From GAS188 sp035949255 (GTDB taxonomy: Bacteria > Pseudomonadota > Alphaproteobacteria > Rhizobiales > Beijerinckiaceae), in assembly GCA_035949255.1 (NCBI GenBank), contig DASZIL010000094.1, positions 1 through 5,901 on the forward strand: DNA of 5,901 nucleotides. The letters are read 5' to 3'. Of this stretch, positions 1 to 5,133 are shown piece by piece (positions within the stretch are counted from its first letter, which is position 1; the number at the start of each line of letters is the position of its first letter). A program made the translations under genes and the position numbers. The notes under the pieces were generated by a model. That model was given only the letters and a program-made list of their open reading frames with translations, had not been told where the DNA came from and did not search any database.

Positions 1-281
1 CGAAGCTGCTCGCCGCTCTGCACACCCTGCGGAAGGCGGGCCGCGCAAGCGAGTTGCGCGGGAGCTTGAGCTTTCTCGGTATCGATCTTCTGGCGAAGGA
101 AGCGGTCAAGCTTTCCGAGAAGGAGATCGGCGACATCGAAGCGCGGATCGCCGAGCGGAACGCCGCGCGCGCCCGCAAGGATTGGAAGGGTGCGGACCGC
201 ATTCGCGATGAATTGCTCGCAAGCGGCATCCAGTTGAAGGACAATAAGGATGGCACCACGAGTTGGGCGGTGAGTCGGTAG
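1..281 (+). CDS. cysS: Cysteinyl-tRNA synthetase, C-terminal end (partial)
   Basis: This is the 3' end of a gene that enters from the left edge; the reading frame is open from base 3 and ends at TAG (279-281), leaving about 92 residues. CysRS is the cytoplasmic class I enzyme that attaches cysteine to tRNA-Cys. The visible part is the helical C-terminal region: an ERNAARARKDWKGADRIRDE stretch (the R..AR..KD...AD.IRDEL signature seen at the end of CysRS), followed by LLASGIQLKDNKDGTTSW, which matches the usual GI.L.D...GT.W ending. The catalytic HIGH and KMSKS motifs lie outside the window. The TTG at 54 is an internal leucine codon, since the family resemblance continues upstream of it. The gene meets the next one tail to tail. 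Identification rests on motif recognition and is strong. Confidence 0.9.
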   Translation, partial: KLLAALHTLRKAGRASELRGSLSFLGIDLLAKEAVKLSEKEIGDIEARIAERNAARARKDWKGADRIRDELLASGIQLKDNKDGTTSWAVSR

Positions 282-285
282 CGAC

Positions 286-304
286 GGGAGCTCTCGCCGC
301 TCCC
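286..304. terminator. Hairpin between convergent cysS and oxidoreductase genes
   Basis: GGGAGC (286-291) and GCTCCC (299-304) form a perfect 6-bp GC-rich stem with a 7-nt loop. It fills the 24-bp gap between two convergent stop codons, where a bidirectional terminator would be expected. No T-tract follows on either strand, so it is not a textbook intrinsic terminator; it could work with Rho or as a 3'-end stabiliser. Confidence 0.4.
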
Positions 305-305
305 C

Positions 306-1352
306 CTAAGGCGCGAGCGAGACCTCCTTGCCGCTCAACGCCGCCTCCGCCGCGGCGAGGCAGATGGCGATCGAGGCACGCGCCTCTTCCGGCGGTAGAA
401 TGGAGCGATTTTCGCGAAAGCCCTCAAGCGCAAGCCTGAGATTCTCCTCGAGCTCGAAAACTTCCCCCGAATGCCCGATCGGCAAGACCTCTGCCGGCCC
501 CATCGGGTCTTGCGCCTTGCGCCTGAGCCTGACCTCGAAGCTCGGCGTCAAGCTCCGGTCCATGACGCCCGACCACCAGCTCCTCACGCCGCCCTCGGTG
601 CCGGTGACCTCGAGCACGAGATGATGCTCAAAGCCTGAGAGGCATTGGGAGATGATCGCTACCGATCCGTCTTCCCAGAAGAGTTCGAGCGTCAGCGTGT
701 CGAAAAGCCCGTGGGCGGCGAGCCGTCCCGTTCCCGCGGCGCGAAGACGCGTTGGCTTGCCGTTCTCGCGCGCATACCAAAGGGCGAGATCGACGAAATG
801 CACGACCTCCTCGAGGATCCAGGAGCCCACCCGCGAGGGATCATGCCGCCACCCGCCGGAGCCCAACCGGAAGGGTCGGCGGAAGAGGAAAATGCGCTGG
901 AAGCAGAGCTTGCCGATCTCGCCCTTCTCGATGAGCTCGCGCACCGCGCCCCATTGACGGGAGACGCGAAACTCATGATCGATCGCGACGGCGCGCCCGC
1001 TCTCCTGCGACGCACGGATCACGGCATCGCATTCCGCGAGCGAAAGCCCGAGCGGCTTTTCCAGGAAGACATGGGCGCCTTGCCTCAGCGCCGCCACGGT
1101 GAAATCGGCATGGCGATGATTGGGAACAGTGATGCAAACGACATCAACCGAAGCGGACTTCAACATTGCATCGTAATCGCGGTAGCGACGCGCTTGCGGC
1201 AATTGCTCACGCGCGGCCCGCTCCGACGCTTCGCCATGGCAATAGACGCCGACGATGCTCGCCCCATCGATCGTGGCGAGCGCCTTCGCGGTCATCTGGC
1301 CCCAGGCGCCGAAGCCCGCAAGAGCGATCCTCAGGTCTTGTGCTCGCGCCAT
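306..1352 (-). CDS. Gfo/Idh/MocA-family NAD(P)-dependent oxidoreductase
   Basis: This is a 348-residue protein of the usual family length. The N-terminal Rossmann fold begins RIALAGFGAWGQ, with the GxGxxG dinucleotide-binding motif at residues 13-18. The family signature EKPLG is at 98-102, and its lysine (Lys99) is the usual catalytic or cofactor-contacting residue. The C-terminal alpha/beta substrate domain carries GGWRHDPSRVGSWILEEVVHFVDLALW, broken here as GGWRHDPSRVGSW (about 166-178) and HFVDLALW (185-192), with His185 in the position of the family's active-site histidine. Members oxidise or reduce sugars, polyols and related compounds in the cytoplasm; the substrate here cannot be told. 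The ATG at 1352 is chosen because it sits just before the Rossmann strand, and the next upstream in-frame ATG (1367) is followed two codons later by TGA. No clear Shine-Dalgarno sequence is visible. The gene is divergent from leuD and has no obvious pathway partners in the window. Confidence 0.9.
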   Translation of the reverse strand: MARAQDLRIALAGFGAWGQMTAKALATIDGASIVGVYCHGEASERAAREQLPQARRYRDYDAMLKSASVDVVCITVPNHRHADFTVAALRQGAHVFLEKPLGLSLAECDAVIRASQESGRAVAIDHEFRVSRQWGAVRELIEKGEIGKLCFQRIFLFRRPFRLGSGGWRHDPSRVGSWILEEVVHFVDLALWYARENGKPTRLRAAGTGRLAAHGLFDTLTLELFWEDGSVAIISQCLSGFEHHLVLEVTGTEGGVRSWWSGVMDRSLTPSFEVRLRRKAQDPMGPAEVLPIGHSGEVFELEENLRLALEGFRENRSILPPEEARASIAICLAAAEAALSGKEVSLAP

Positions 1353-1365
1353 GGCGGGTCACCGC

Positions 1366-1389
1366 ATCTCTTATCAGGATCTCTTATCA
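1366..1389. repeat. Tandem 11-bp direct repeat upstream of the oxidoreductase gene
   Basis: ATCTCTTATCA occurs twice, at 1366-1376 and 1379-1389, with a 2-bp spacer (13-bp period). Read on the minus strand it is TGATAAGAGAT twice, about 13 to 37 bases before the oxidoreductase ATG. It is AT-richer than its surroundings. It may be a pair of regulator-binding half sites or simply a small tandem duplication. Confidence 0.5.
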
Positions 1390-1438
1390 AGGCGGTTGGC
1401 CGAATCCTCTGGCCGGCGGCAATTGGCGCGTGAACACA

Positions 1439-1450
1439 GACCGGCCGGTC
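1439..1450. promoter_or_regulatory. 12-bp palindrome in the leuD/oxidoreductase divergent region
   Basis: GACCGGCCGGTC is a perfect 12-bp palindrome roughly midway between the two divergent start codons. Its position suits an operator for either gene, but such GC-only palindromes also arise by chance in a GC-rich genome. No promoter hexamers can be tied to it. Confidence 0.25.
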
Positions 1451-1480
1451 GAAGGAAGGGGCGATAGGGCGAAGGCCGTC

Positions 1481-1504
1481 CGAGGCCTCGCCATGGCGGC
1501 CTCG
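1481..1504. promoter_or_regulatory. Inverted repeat in the leuD upstream region
   Basis: CGAGGCC (1481-1487) and GGCCTCG (1498-1504) form a perfect 7-bp inverted repeat around a 10-nt loop that itself contains the palindrome GCCATGGC (1490-1497). It ends about 38 bases before the leuD ATG. It could be an operator or a leader hairpin. No leucine-rich leader peptide or following T-tract is visible, so classic attenuation is not supported. Confidence 0.25.
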
Positions 1505-1542
1505 ATCTGCTAACAGCGCCCGGTCCCTATCGAGACTGGTCC

Positions 1543-2148
1543 ATGCAGAAATTCACCATGCTGACGGGCGTCGCGGCGCCCTTGCCGATGATCAACGTCG
1601 ATACCGACAAGATCATCCCCAAGCAATATCTGAAGACGATCGAGCGCACCGGCCTCGGGAGGGGGCTCTTCGCCGAGATGCGTTACAATGACGACGGCTC
1701 CGAGAACCCGGATTTCGTCCTGAACAAGCCAGCCTACCGCAACGCCAAGGTGCTCGTCGCCGGCGACAATTTCGGCTGCGGCTCCTCGCGCGAGCACGCG
1801 CCCTGGGCGCTCGCCGATTTCGGCATTCGCTGCGTGATCTCCACGAGCTTCGCCGACATCTTCTACAACAACAGCTTCAAGAACGGGATGTTGCTCATCA
1901 AGGTGAGCCCCGAGGACCTCGAGAAGCTCTTCGATGACGCCGAGCGCGGCGCCAACGCGACCTTGACGGTCGACCTCGAGAAGCAGGAGATCCATGGCCC
2001 CGACGGCGGGACGGTGCGCTTCGATATCGACCCACATCTCAAGCACTGCCTCTTGAACGGGCTCGACGACATCGGTCTGACCGAGCAGAAGCGCGAGAAG
2101 ATCGCAAGCTATGAGGAAAAGGCCGCGCTCGAGCGGCCTTGGCTTTGA
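1543..2148 (+). CDS. leuD: 3-isopropylmalate dehydratase, small subunit
   Basis: LeuD is the swivel-domain subunit that, together with the iron-sulfur subunit LeuC, isomerises 2-isopropylmalate to 3-isopropylmalate in cytoplasmic leucine biosynthesis. The 201-residue length is exactly typical of the long proteobacterial form. Visible hallmarks are the N-terminal MQKFTMLTGVAAPLP, NVDTDKIIPKQYL (18-30), the highly conserved GDNFGCGSSREHAPWAL loop (74-90), and FADIFYNNSFKNG (103-115). The ATG at 1543 is chosen because the MxKF.xLTGVAAPLP opening is the standard start of the family; the upstream sequence has no good Shine-Dalgarno, and Met6 (1558) is a less likely alternative. leuC is not in the window, and the next gene is not leuB, so leuD appears separated from the other leu genes here. 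The last codons form a strong hairpin. Confidence 0.97.
   Translation: MQKFTMLTGVAAPLPMINVDTDKIIPKQYLKTIERTGLGRGLFAEMRYNDDGSENPDFVLNKPAYRNAKVLVAGDNFGCGSSREHAPWALADFGIRCVISTSFADIFYNNSFKNGMLLIKVSPEDLEKLFDDAERGANATLTVDLEKQEIHGPDGGTVRFDIDPHLKHCLLNGLDDIGLTEQKREKIASYEEKAALERPWL
2119..2140 (+). terminator. Perfect hairpin inside the last codons of leuD
   Basis: AAGGCCGC (2119-2126) and GCGGCCTT (2133-2140) form a perfect 8-bp stem with a 6-nt loop, ending 5 bases before the leuD stop codon. It could help end or stabilise the leuD transcript. There is no run of T after it (GGCTTTGAAG follows), so the terminator call is weak. Confidence 0.3.
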
Positions 2149-2311
2149 AGCCCTTGCGATCGGCTCGAGCAGCGATGAGCGATGGAGCCAGCGCGCCTCG
2201 CCTCATAGGCCCAACTCGGGGCAAGCTCTGGACTTGCTTCGGGCTCTACGCCAAGAGGCATCTCCTTTCTTTCCAATGGATGCGGCTTTCCGCCATGTTG
2301 TCGGGCGTCGG

Positions 2312-3376
2312 ATGAACGAGATGAGAGCCGCTCCCGCGGTTGAAGCCGGGAATTCTGAACCTGCCGCCGCCCTCGCGAAGGCGGACGGTTTCACCTTGCC
2401 GAACTGGGCGGCGCCGCTGCCGGGCGTCGCGCTGACCTTCGCGATCGCCGTCCTTGCTTATTTCCTGCGCATGATTCCGGGCGTTGCAACTTTCAGCGCC
2501 TTGATCCTTGCGATCTTGATCGGCATCGCCTTCCACAACCTCGTCGGCGCGCCCGCGATCTGTAAGCCCGGCATCAAGTTCTCGATGCGGCGCATCCTTC
2601 GCTTCGCCATCATTCTCTACGGGTTGCAGTTGACGCTCACCCAGGTGGCATCCGTCGGCGTGGTCGGTTTCCTCGCCGTCTCCGCGACGCTTGCGGCGAC
2701 CTTCGTGTTCACCGTCCAGGCCGGAAAGCTGATCGGAGTCGAGCCCAAGCTCGCCGAGCTTCTCGGCGCCGGTACGGCCGTGTGCGGTGCGGCAGCGGTC
2801 GTCGCCACCAATACCGTGACGGAAGGCTCGGAGGAGGATGTGGCTTATGGTGTGGCCTGCGTCACGGCGTTCGGCACGATCGCCATGTTCCTTTATCCGC
2901 TGCTGCCGCACCTCTTGAATCTCGACGCGCGCGGCTATGGTTTATGGTCGGGAAGCTCGATCCATGAGGTGGCACAGGTCGTCGCCGCGTCGCTGCAGAA
3001 TGGACAAGTCTCGGGCGACTTCGCTCTGATCGCCAAGCTGACGCGTGTCGCCCTGCTTGCGCCCCTGGTGCTGAGCCTCGGCTTTCTTCGCGCGCGCCGG
3101 CAAGGAGACAACCGTGCCTCGGCGCCGGCGCCTTGGTTCGTCTTCGGCTTTCTCGCGGTCGTGGTCGTGAACAGCCTGGTGACTATTCCGGTCGAGCTCA
3201 AATCAGGCCTCATCCAGGCGACGCCTTTTCTCCTGGCGATGGCGACGGCGGCGATGGGGTTGGAAACCGACATCCGCAAGCTGATGGCGAAAGGCGTTCG
3301 CCCCTTCCTCCTCGGCGGGATGGCCTGGGTCTTCGTCGGAACCCTCGCCCTGGTGCTGGTCAAGACCGTGATGTGA
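2312..3376 (+). CDS. YeiH/UPF0324-family membrane protein, putative sulfate exporter
   Basis: This is a 354-residue polytopic inner-membrane protein recognised as the UPF0324/YeiH family (Pfam 'conserved hypothetical protein 698'), often annotated as putative sulfate exporters, although biochemical proof is thin. After a polar N-terminus of about 33 residues come roughly ten hydrophobic segments, the clearer ones near 36-52, 58-76, 113-134, 176-196, 247-260, 275-293 and 331-351. Family motifs visible are GAGTAVCGAAAVVATNTV (152-169), with its conserved cysteine, and LWSGSSIHEVAQVVAA (211-226), with its conserved histidine. The start is uncertain. The frame is open back to 2111 inside leuD, but that extension does not look like protein. 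Candidate ATGs are 2276, 2312 and 2321, none with a strong Shine-Dalgarno; 2312 gives a normal family length. Its link to leuD, 163 bp upstream, is unclear. A LysR regulator, common beside E. coli yeiH, is absent here. Confidence 0.88.
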   Translation: MNEMRAAPAVEAGNSEPAAALAKADGFTLPNWAAPLPGVALTFAIAVLAYFLRMIPGVATFSALILAILIGIAFHNLVGAPAICKPGIKFSMRRILRFAIILYGLQLTLTQVASVGVVGFLAVSATLAATFVFTVQAGKLIGVEPKLAELLGAGTAVCGAAAVVATNTVTEGSEEDVAYGVACVTAFGTIAMFLYPLLPHLLNLDARGYGLWSGSSIHEVAQVVAASLQNGQVSGDFALIAKLTRVALLAPLVLSLGFLRARRQGDNRASAPAPWFVFGFLAVVVVNSLVTIPVELKSGLIQATPFLLAMATAAMGLETDIRKLMAKGVRPFLLGGMAWVFVGTLALVLVKTVM

Positions 3377-3380
3377 TCGG

Positions 3381-3400
3381 GCCCCGGTCGGGGCGACCGG
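3381..3400. terminator. GC-rich hairpins between convergent yeiH-like gene and murA
   Basis: The 55-bp gap between the two convergent stop codons holds overlapping stems: GCCCC (3381-3385) with GGGGC (3390-3394), or alternatively CCGGTC (3384-3389) with GACCGG (3395-3400). The two cannot form together. No T-tract follows on either strand. The position suits a bidirectional terminator, but the sequence evidence is modest. Confidence 0.35.
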
Positions 3401-3431
3401 CGCACCGGACTGGGGGGCCTCCTGAATTCGC

Positions 3432-4721
3432 TCAGGCGGAGAGGCGCTCGATATTCGCGCCGCAGCGCGACAGCTTGGTTTCCAGCCCCTCGAACCCGCG
3501 ATCGAGGTGATAGACGCGGTTGATCAGCGTCTCCCCTTCGGCCGCGAGCCCGCCGATGACCAGCGAAACCGAGGCGCGCAGATCGGTCGCCATCACCGGC
3601 GCGCCCCTCAGCCTTTCGACTCCCTCGACATAGGCCGCATCACCGTCGAGGCGGATGCGGGCGCCGAGCCGGGCCAGCTCCTGCACATGCATGAAGCGGT
3701 TCTCGAAGATCGTCTCGCGAATCTTGGACGTGCCTTTGGCATGGCTCATGAGCGCCATGAATTGCGCCTGCAGATCGGTCGGAAACCCGGGAAATGGATT
3801 GGTGGTCACGTCGACGGGGAGAAGCCCCCGCCCATTGCGCCTCACCCTCACCCCTTCATTCGTGGCCGAGATCTCGGCGCCGGCCTCGGTGATCGCATCG
3901 AGCGCCGATTGCAGAAGGTCGGGCCGCGCGCCCTCGAGCAGGACATCGCCGCCCGTCATGGCGATGGCCATCGCATAGGTACCGGTTTCGATCCGATCCG
4001 GAAGCACCGAATGATGCGCGCCCGAGAGTGCGGTGACGCCGTGCACGGTGATCGTCGATGAACCCGCCCCCTCGATGCGTCCACCCATGGCAGTGAGGCA
4101 TTGCGCGAGATCGACGACCTCGGGCTCTCGCGCCGCATTGTGGATGACGCTCGTGCCGTCGGCCATGACCGCGCCCATCAGCGCGGTATGCGTTCCGCCC
4201 ACCGTCACCTTCGGAAACTCGATCTCCGCGCCCTTAAGTCCGCGCGGAGCCTTGGCGACGACATAACCGGCCTCGATATCGATCACGGCGCCGAGCCGCT
4301 CGAGCGCCATGATGAGAAGGTCGACGGGGCGCGTGCCGATGGCGCAGCCGCCGGGAAGAGAAATGCGCGCCGCCCCCATCCGCGCAAGCAGCGGAGCGAT
4401 CACCCAAAAGCCGGCCCGCATCTTCGAGACGAGCTCATAAGGGGCCGTGGTGTCGACGATCGAGGCCGCGGTGAGGCGAAGCGTCTGGCCGGTTTCGGCG
4501 CGCTCGCCAGGACGCTTGCCGTTGATCGCATAGTCGACGCCGTGATTGGCGAGGATACGCAGCAAAGTCTGCACATCGGCAAGGCGCGGTACGTTCTCGA
4601 GCTCGAGCGTATCGGGCGTGAGCAGGGAAGTGATCATCAGCGGCAGGGCAGCGTTCTTCGCCCCAGAGATCGGGATGCTGCCGTGGAGCTTGGCGCCGCC
4701 GGTGATCTTGATGCGATCCAC
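3432..4721 (-). CDS. murA: UDP-N-acetylglucosamine 1-carboxyvinyltransferase
   Basis: MurA transfers enolpyruvate from PEP to UDP-GlcNAc, the first committed cytoplasmic step of peptidoglycan synthesis, and is the target of fosfomycin. The predicted protein has 429 residues, slightly longer than the E. coli enzyme. The key residues are present: Lys22 and Asn23 in SGAKNAALPL, Cys126 in LPGGCAIGTRPVDL (equivalent to E. coli Cys115), Asp316 in NPFPGFPTDLQAQ (Asp305) and Arg408 in YHLDRGF (Arg397). The last three share the same offset of 11, so the domain layout is intact. Having Cys rather than Asp at position 126 predicts a normally fosfomycin-sensitive enzyme. The start is GTG at 4721, not the farther ATG at 4784: GTG gives the standard (M)DRIKITGG opening and has AGGAGA six bases upstream. 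A 54-codon gene ends 34 bases before this start on the same strand, so the two are probably co-transcribed. Confidence 0.97.
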   Translation of the reverse strand: MDRIKITGGAKLHGSIPISGAKNAALPLMITSLLTPDTLELENVPRLADVQTLLRILANHGVDYAINGKRPGERAETGQTLRLTAASIVDTTAPYELVSKMRAGFWVIAPLLARMGAARISLPGGCAIGTRPVDLLIMALERLGAVIDIEAGYVVAKAPRGLKGAEIEFPKVTVGGTHTALMGAVMADGTSVIHNAAREPEVVDLAQCLTAMGGRIEGAGSSTITVHGVTALSGAHHSVLPDRIETGTYAMAIAMTGGDVLLEGARPDLLQSALDAITEAGAEISATNEGVRVRRNGRGLLPVDVTTNPFPGFPTDLQAQFMALMSHAKGTSKIRETIFENRFMHVQELARLGARIRLDGDAAYVEGVERLRGAPVMATDLRASVSLVIGGLAAEGETLINRVYHLDRGFEGLETKLSRCGANIERLSA

Positions 4722-4727
4722 TTGAAT

Positions 4728-4733
4728 TCTCCT
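4728..4733 (-). promoter_or_regulatory. Ribosome binding site that fixes the murA GTG start
   Basis: On the minus strand AGGAGA lies 6 bases before the GTG at 4721-4719. It is the best Shine-Dalgarno sequence in the window and supports the GTG start over the in-frame ATG 21 codons upstream. Confidence 0.8.
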
Positions 4734-4755
4734 CGCTGGCCCCTCGCCCCCGACC

Positions 4756-4920
4756 TTACGAAGTAGGTTTCGCCTCGATTTCAACCGCGGGTTCCGGCAC
4801 CGCGTCGCTGTCGGCCGCGGCTTTGGCAGATTTACGAAGCACCGGCTTTCGCCGCCTCAGATTGTCGCGCAACGCCTTAACAAGACGTTCCTCGCGCTTG
4901 CTCTTGTCGTGCTGGGTCAC
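4756..4920 (-). CDS. Small basic conserved-type protein upstream of murA
   Basis: This is a 54-codon frame from GTG (4920) to TAA (4756). The product reads VTQHDKSKREERLVKALRDN, then LRRRKPVLRKSAKAAADSDA, then VPEPAVEIEAKPTS. The first half is a basic, probably helical segment with a KREERL.KALRDNLRRRK core; the tail is Ala/Glu/Pro-rich and acidic, so the charge is strongly polarised. I recognise the core as resembling small uncharacterised alphaproteobacterial proteins, from memory and without a search. No other start is possible nearby, because TGA lies in frame ten codons upstream of the GTG. The Shine-Dalgarno (GGGA, about 4 bases upstream) is weak. The gene ends 34 bases before murA and follows the same direction, so an operon is likely. 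No membrane segment or signal peptide is present. No function can be assigned; a nucleic-acid- or protein-binding role is only a guess from its charge. Confidence 0.68.
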   Translation of the reverse strand: MTQHDKSKREERLVKALRDNLRRRKPVLRKSAKAAADSDAVPEPAVEIEAKPTS

Positions 4921-4950
4921 TTTGTCCCGTCTCGGCCATGAGCCTCATGA

Positions 4951-4979
4951 GGGATAACGACGAAAGAACGGCGAAACAA
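4951..4979 (-). promoter_or_regulatory. Candidate promoter for the small gene and murA
   Basis: On the minus strand, TTGTTT (4979-4974) and TATCCC (4956-4951) are separated by 17 bases, giving three of six consensus matches in each hexamer. Transcription would start near 4944, leaving a short leader of about 24 bases before the GTG at 4920. The spacing is ideal but the match is weak. Confidence 0.35.
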
Positions 4980-5048
4980 GGCGCTCGTGCGGTAACCCGA
5001 AGGGTGCGTTCGAATTTTCCATCCTGTTGCTTTTGGGCCCGGATCGCA

Positions 5049-5077
5049 TTGACCGCAAGGACCGCCACCCTTAGAAG
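5049..5077 (+). promoter_or_regulatory. Sigma-70-type promoter for serC
   Basis: TTGACC (5049-5054) is followed after exactly 17 bases by TAGAAG (5072-5077), giving five of six and four of six matches to the -35 and -10 consensus. Transcription would begin at about 5083-5085, just at the first strand of the leader hairpin. This would place nearly the whole serC 5' UTR inside the structured element. Confidence 0.5.
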
Positions 5078-5081
5078 CGGC

Positions 5082-5127
5082 GTTGGGACACTTCCCCCCA
5101 ACGGGAAGCGCCCATCTGGAAGGATGG
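5082..5127 (+). ncRNA. Structured serC leader (probable serC RNA motif)
   Basis: Four adjacent segments pair in interleaved order: GTTGGG (5082-5087) with CCCAAC (5097-5102), and CTTCCC (5091-5096) with GGGAAG (5103-5108). The only spacer is ACA (5088-5090). A second hairpin, CCATC (5112-5116) with GATGG (5123-5127), has a 6-nt loop and holds the serC Shine-Dalgarno GGAAGG (5118-5123). In addition CTTCC (5091-5095) is complementary to GGAAG (5118-5122), so it could act as an anti-Shine-Dalgarno strand. With no linker between the last three segments, both 6-bp interleaved helices could not easily form fully at once, so alternating structures are more likely than a full pseudoknot. A 'serC' RNA motif located upstream of serC is known in alphaproteobacteria; equating this element with it is inference from position and structure. 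Control of translation initiation is likely, but the signal is unknown. Confidence 0.62.
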
Positions 5128-5133
5128 ACAGAC

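Noticed and set aside
645..1433. 262-codon plus-strand frame opposite the oxidoreductase gene
   Set aside because: It is a shadow of the minus-strand Gfo/Idh/MocA gene, whose Rossmann and EKP motifs are clear. The antisense translation is Arg/Gly/Pro-rich without recognisable motifs.
1351..1467. Possible plus-strand leader peptide of 38 codons before leuD, starting MAGHRISYQD
   Set aside because: It has only a few leucines, scattered, with no adjacent terminator/antiterminator set. It starts on the palindromic GCCATGGC that also holds the oxidoreductase start, which explains the ATG.
1510..2046. 178-codon minus-strand frame opposite leuD
   Set aside because: It is antisense to a full-length, strongly conserved LeuD and reads as the typical Glu/Val/Leu/Gly-rich antisense translation seen in GC-rich genes.
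2246..2911. 221-codon minus-strand frame opposite the yeiH-like gene
   Set aside because: It is a highly charged Arg/Glu/Asp/Gly-rich shadow of a membrane-protein gene, with no domain of its own.
4101..4766. 221-codon plus-strand frame opposite murA
   Set aside because: It is antisense to MurA with all catalytic residues intact; its composition is that of a shadow frame.
4722..4784. N-terminal extension of MurA to the ATG at 4784
   Set aside because: The added 21 residues do not resemble MurA, and the GTG at 4721 has a strong Shine-Dalgarno and the standard family N-terminus. The extension would also overlap the end of the small upstream gene.
5082..5108. True H-type pseudoknot with both 6-bp helices complete
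   Set aside because: There is no linker between B, A' and B', so a third loop of zero length would have to cross a 6-bp helix. Partial or mutually exclusive pairing is more plausible.
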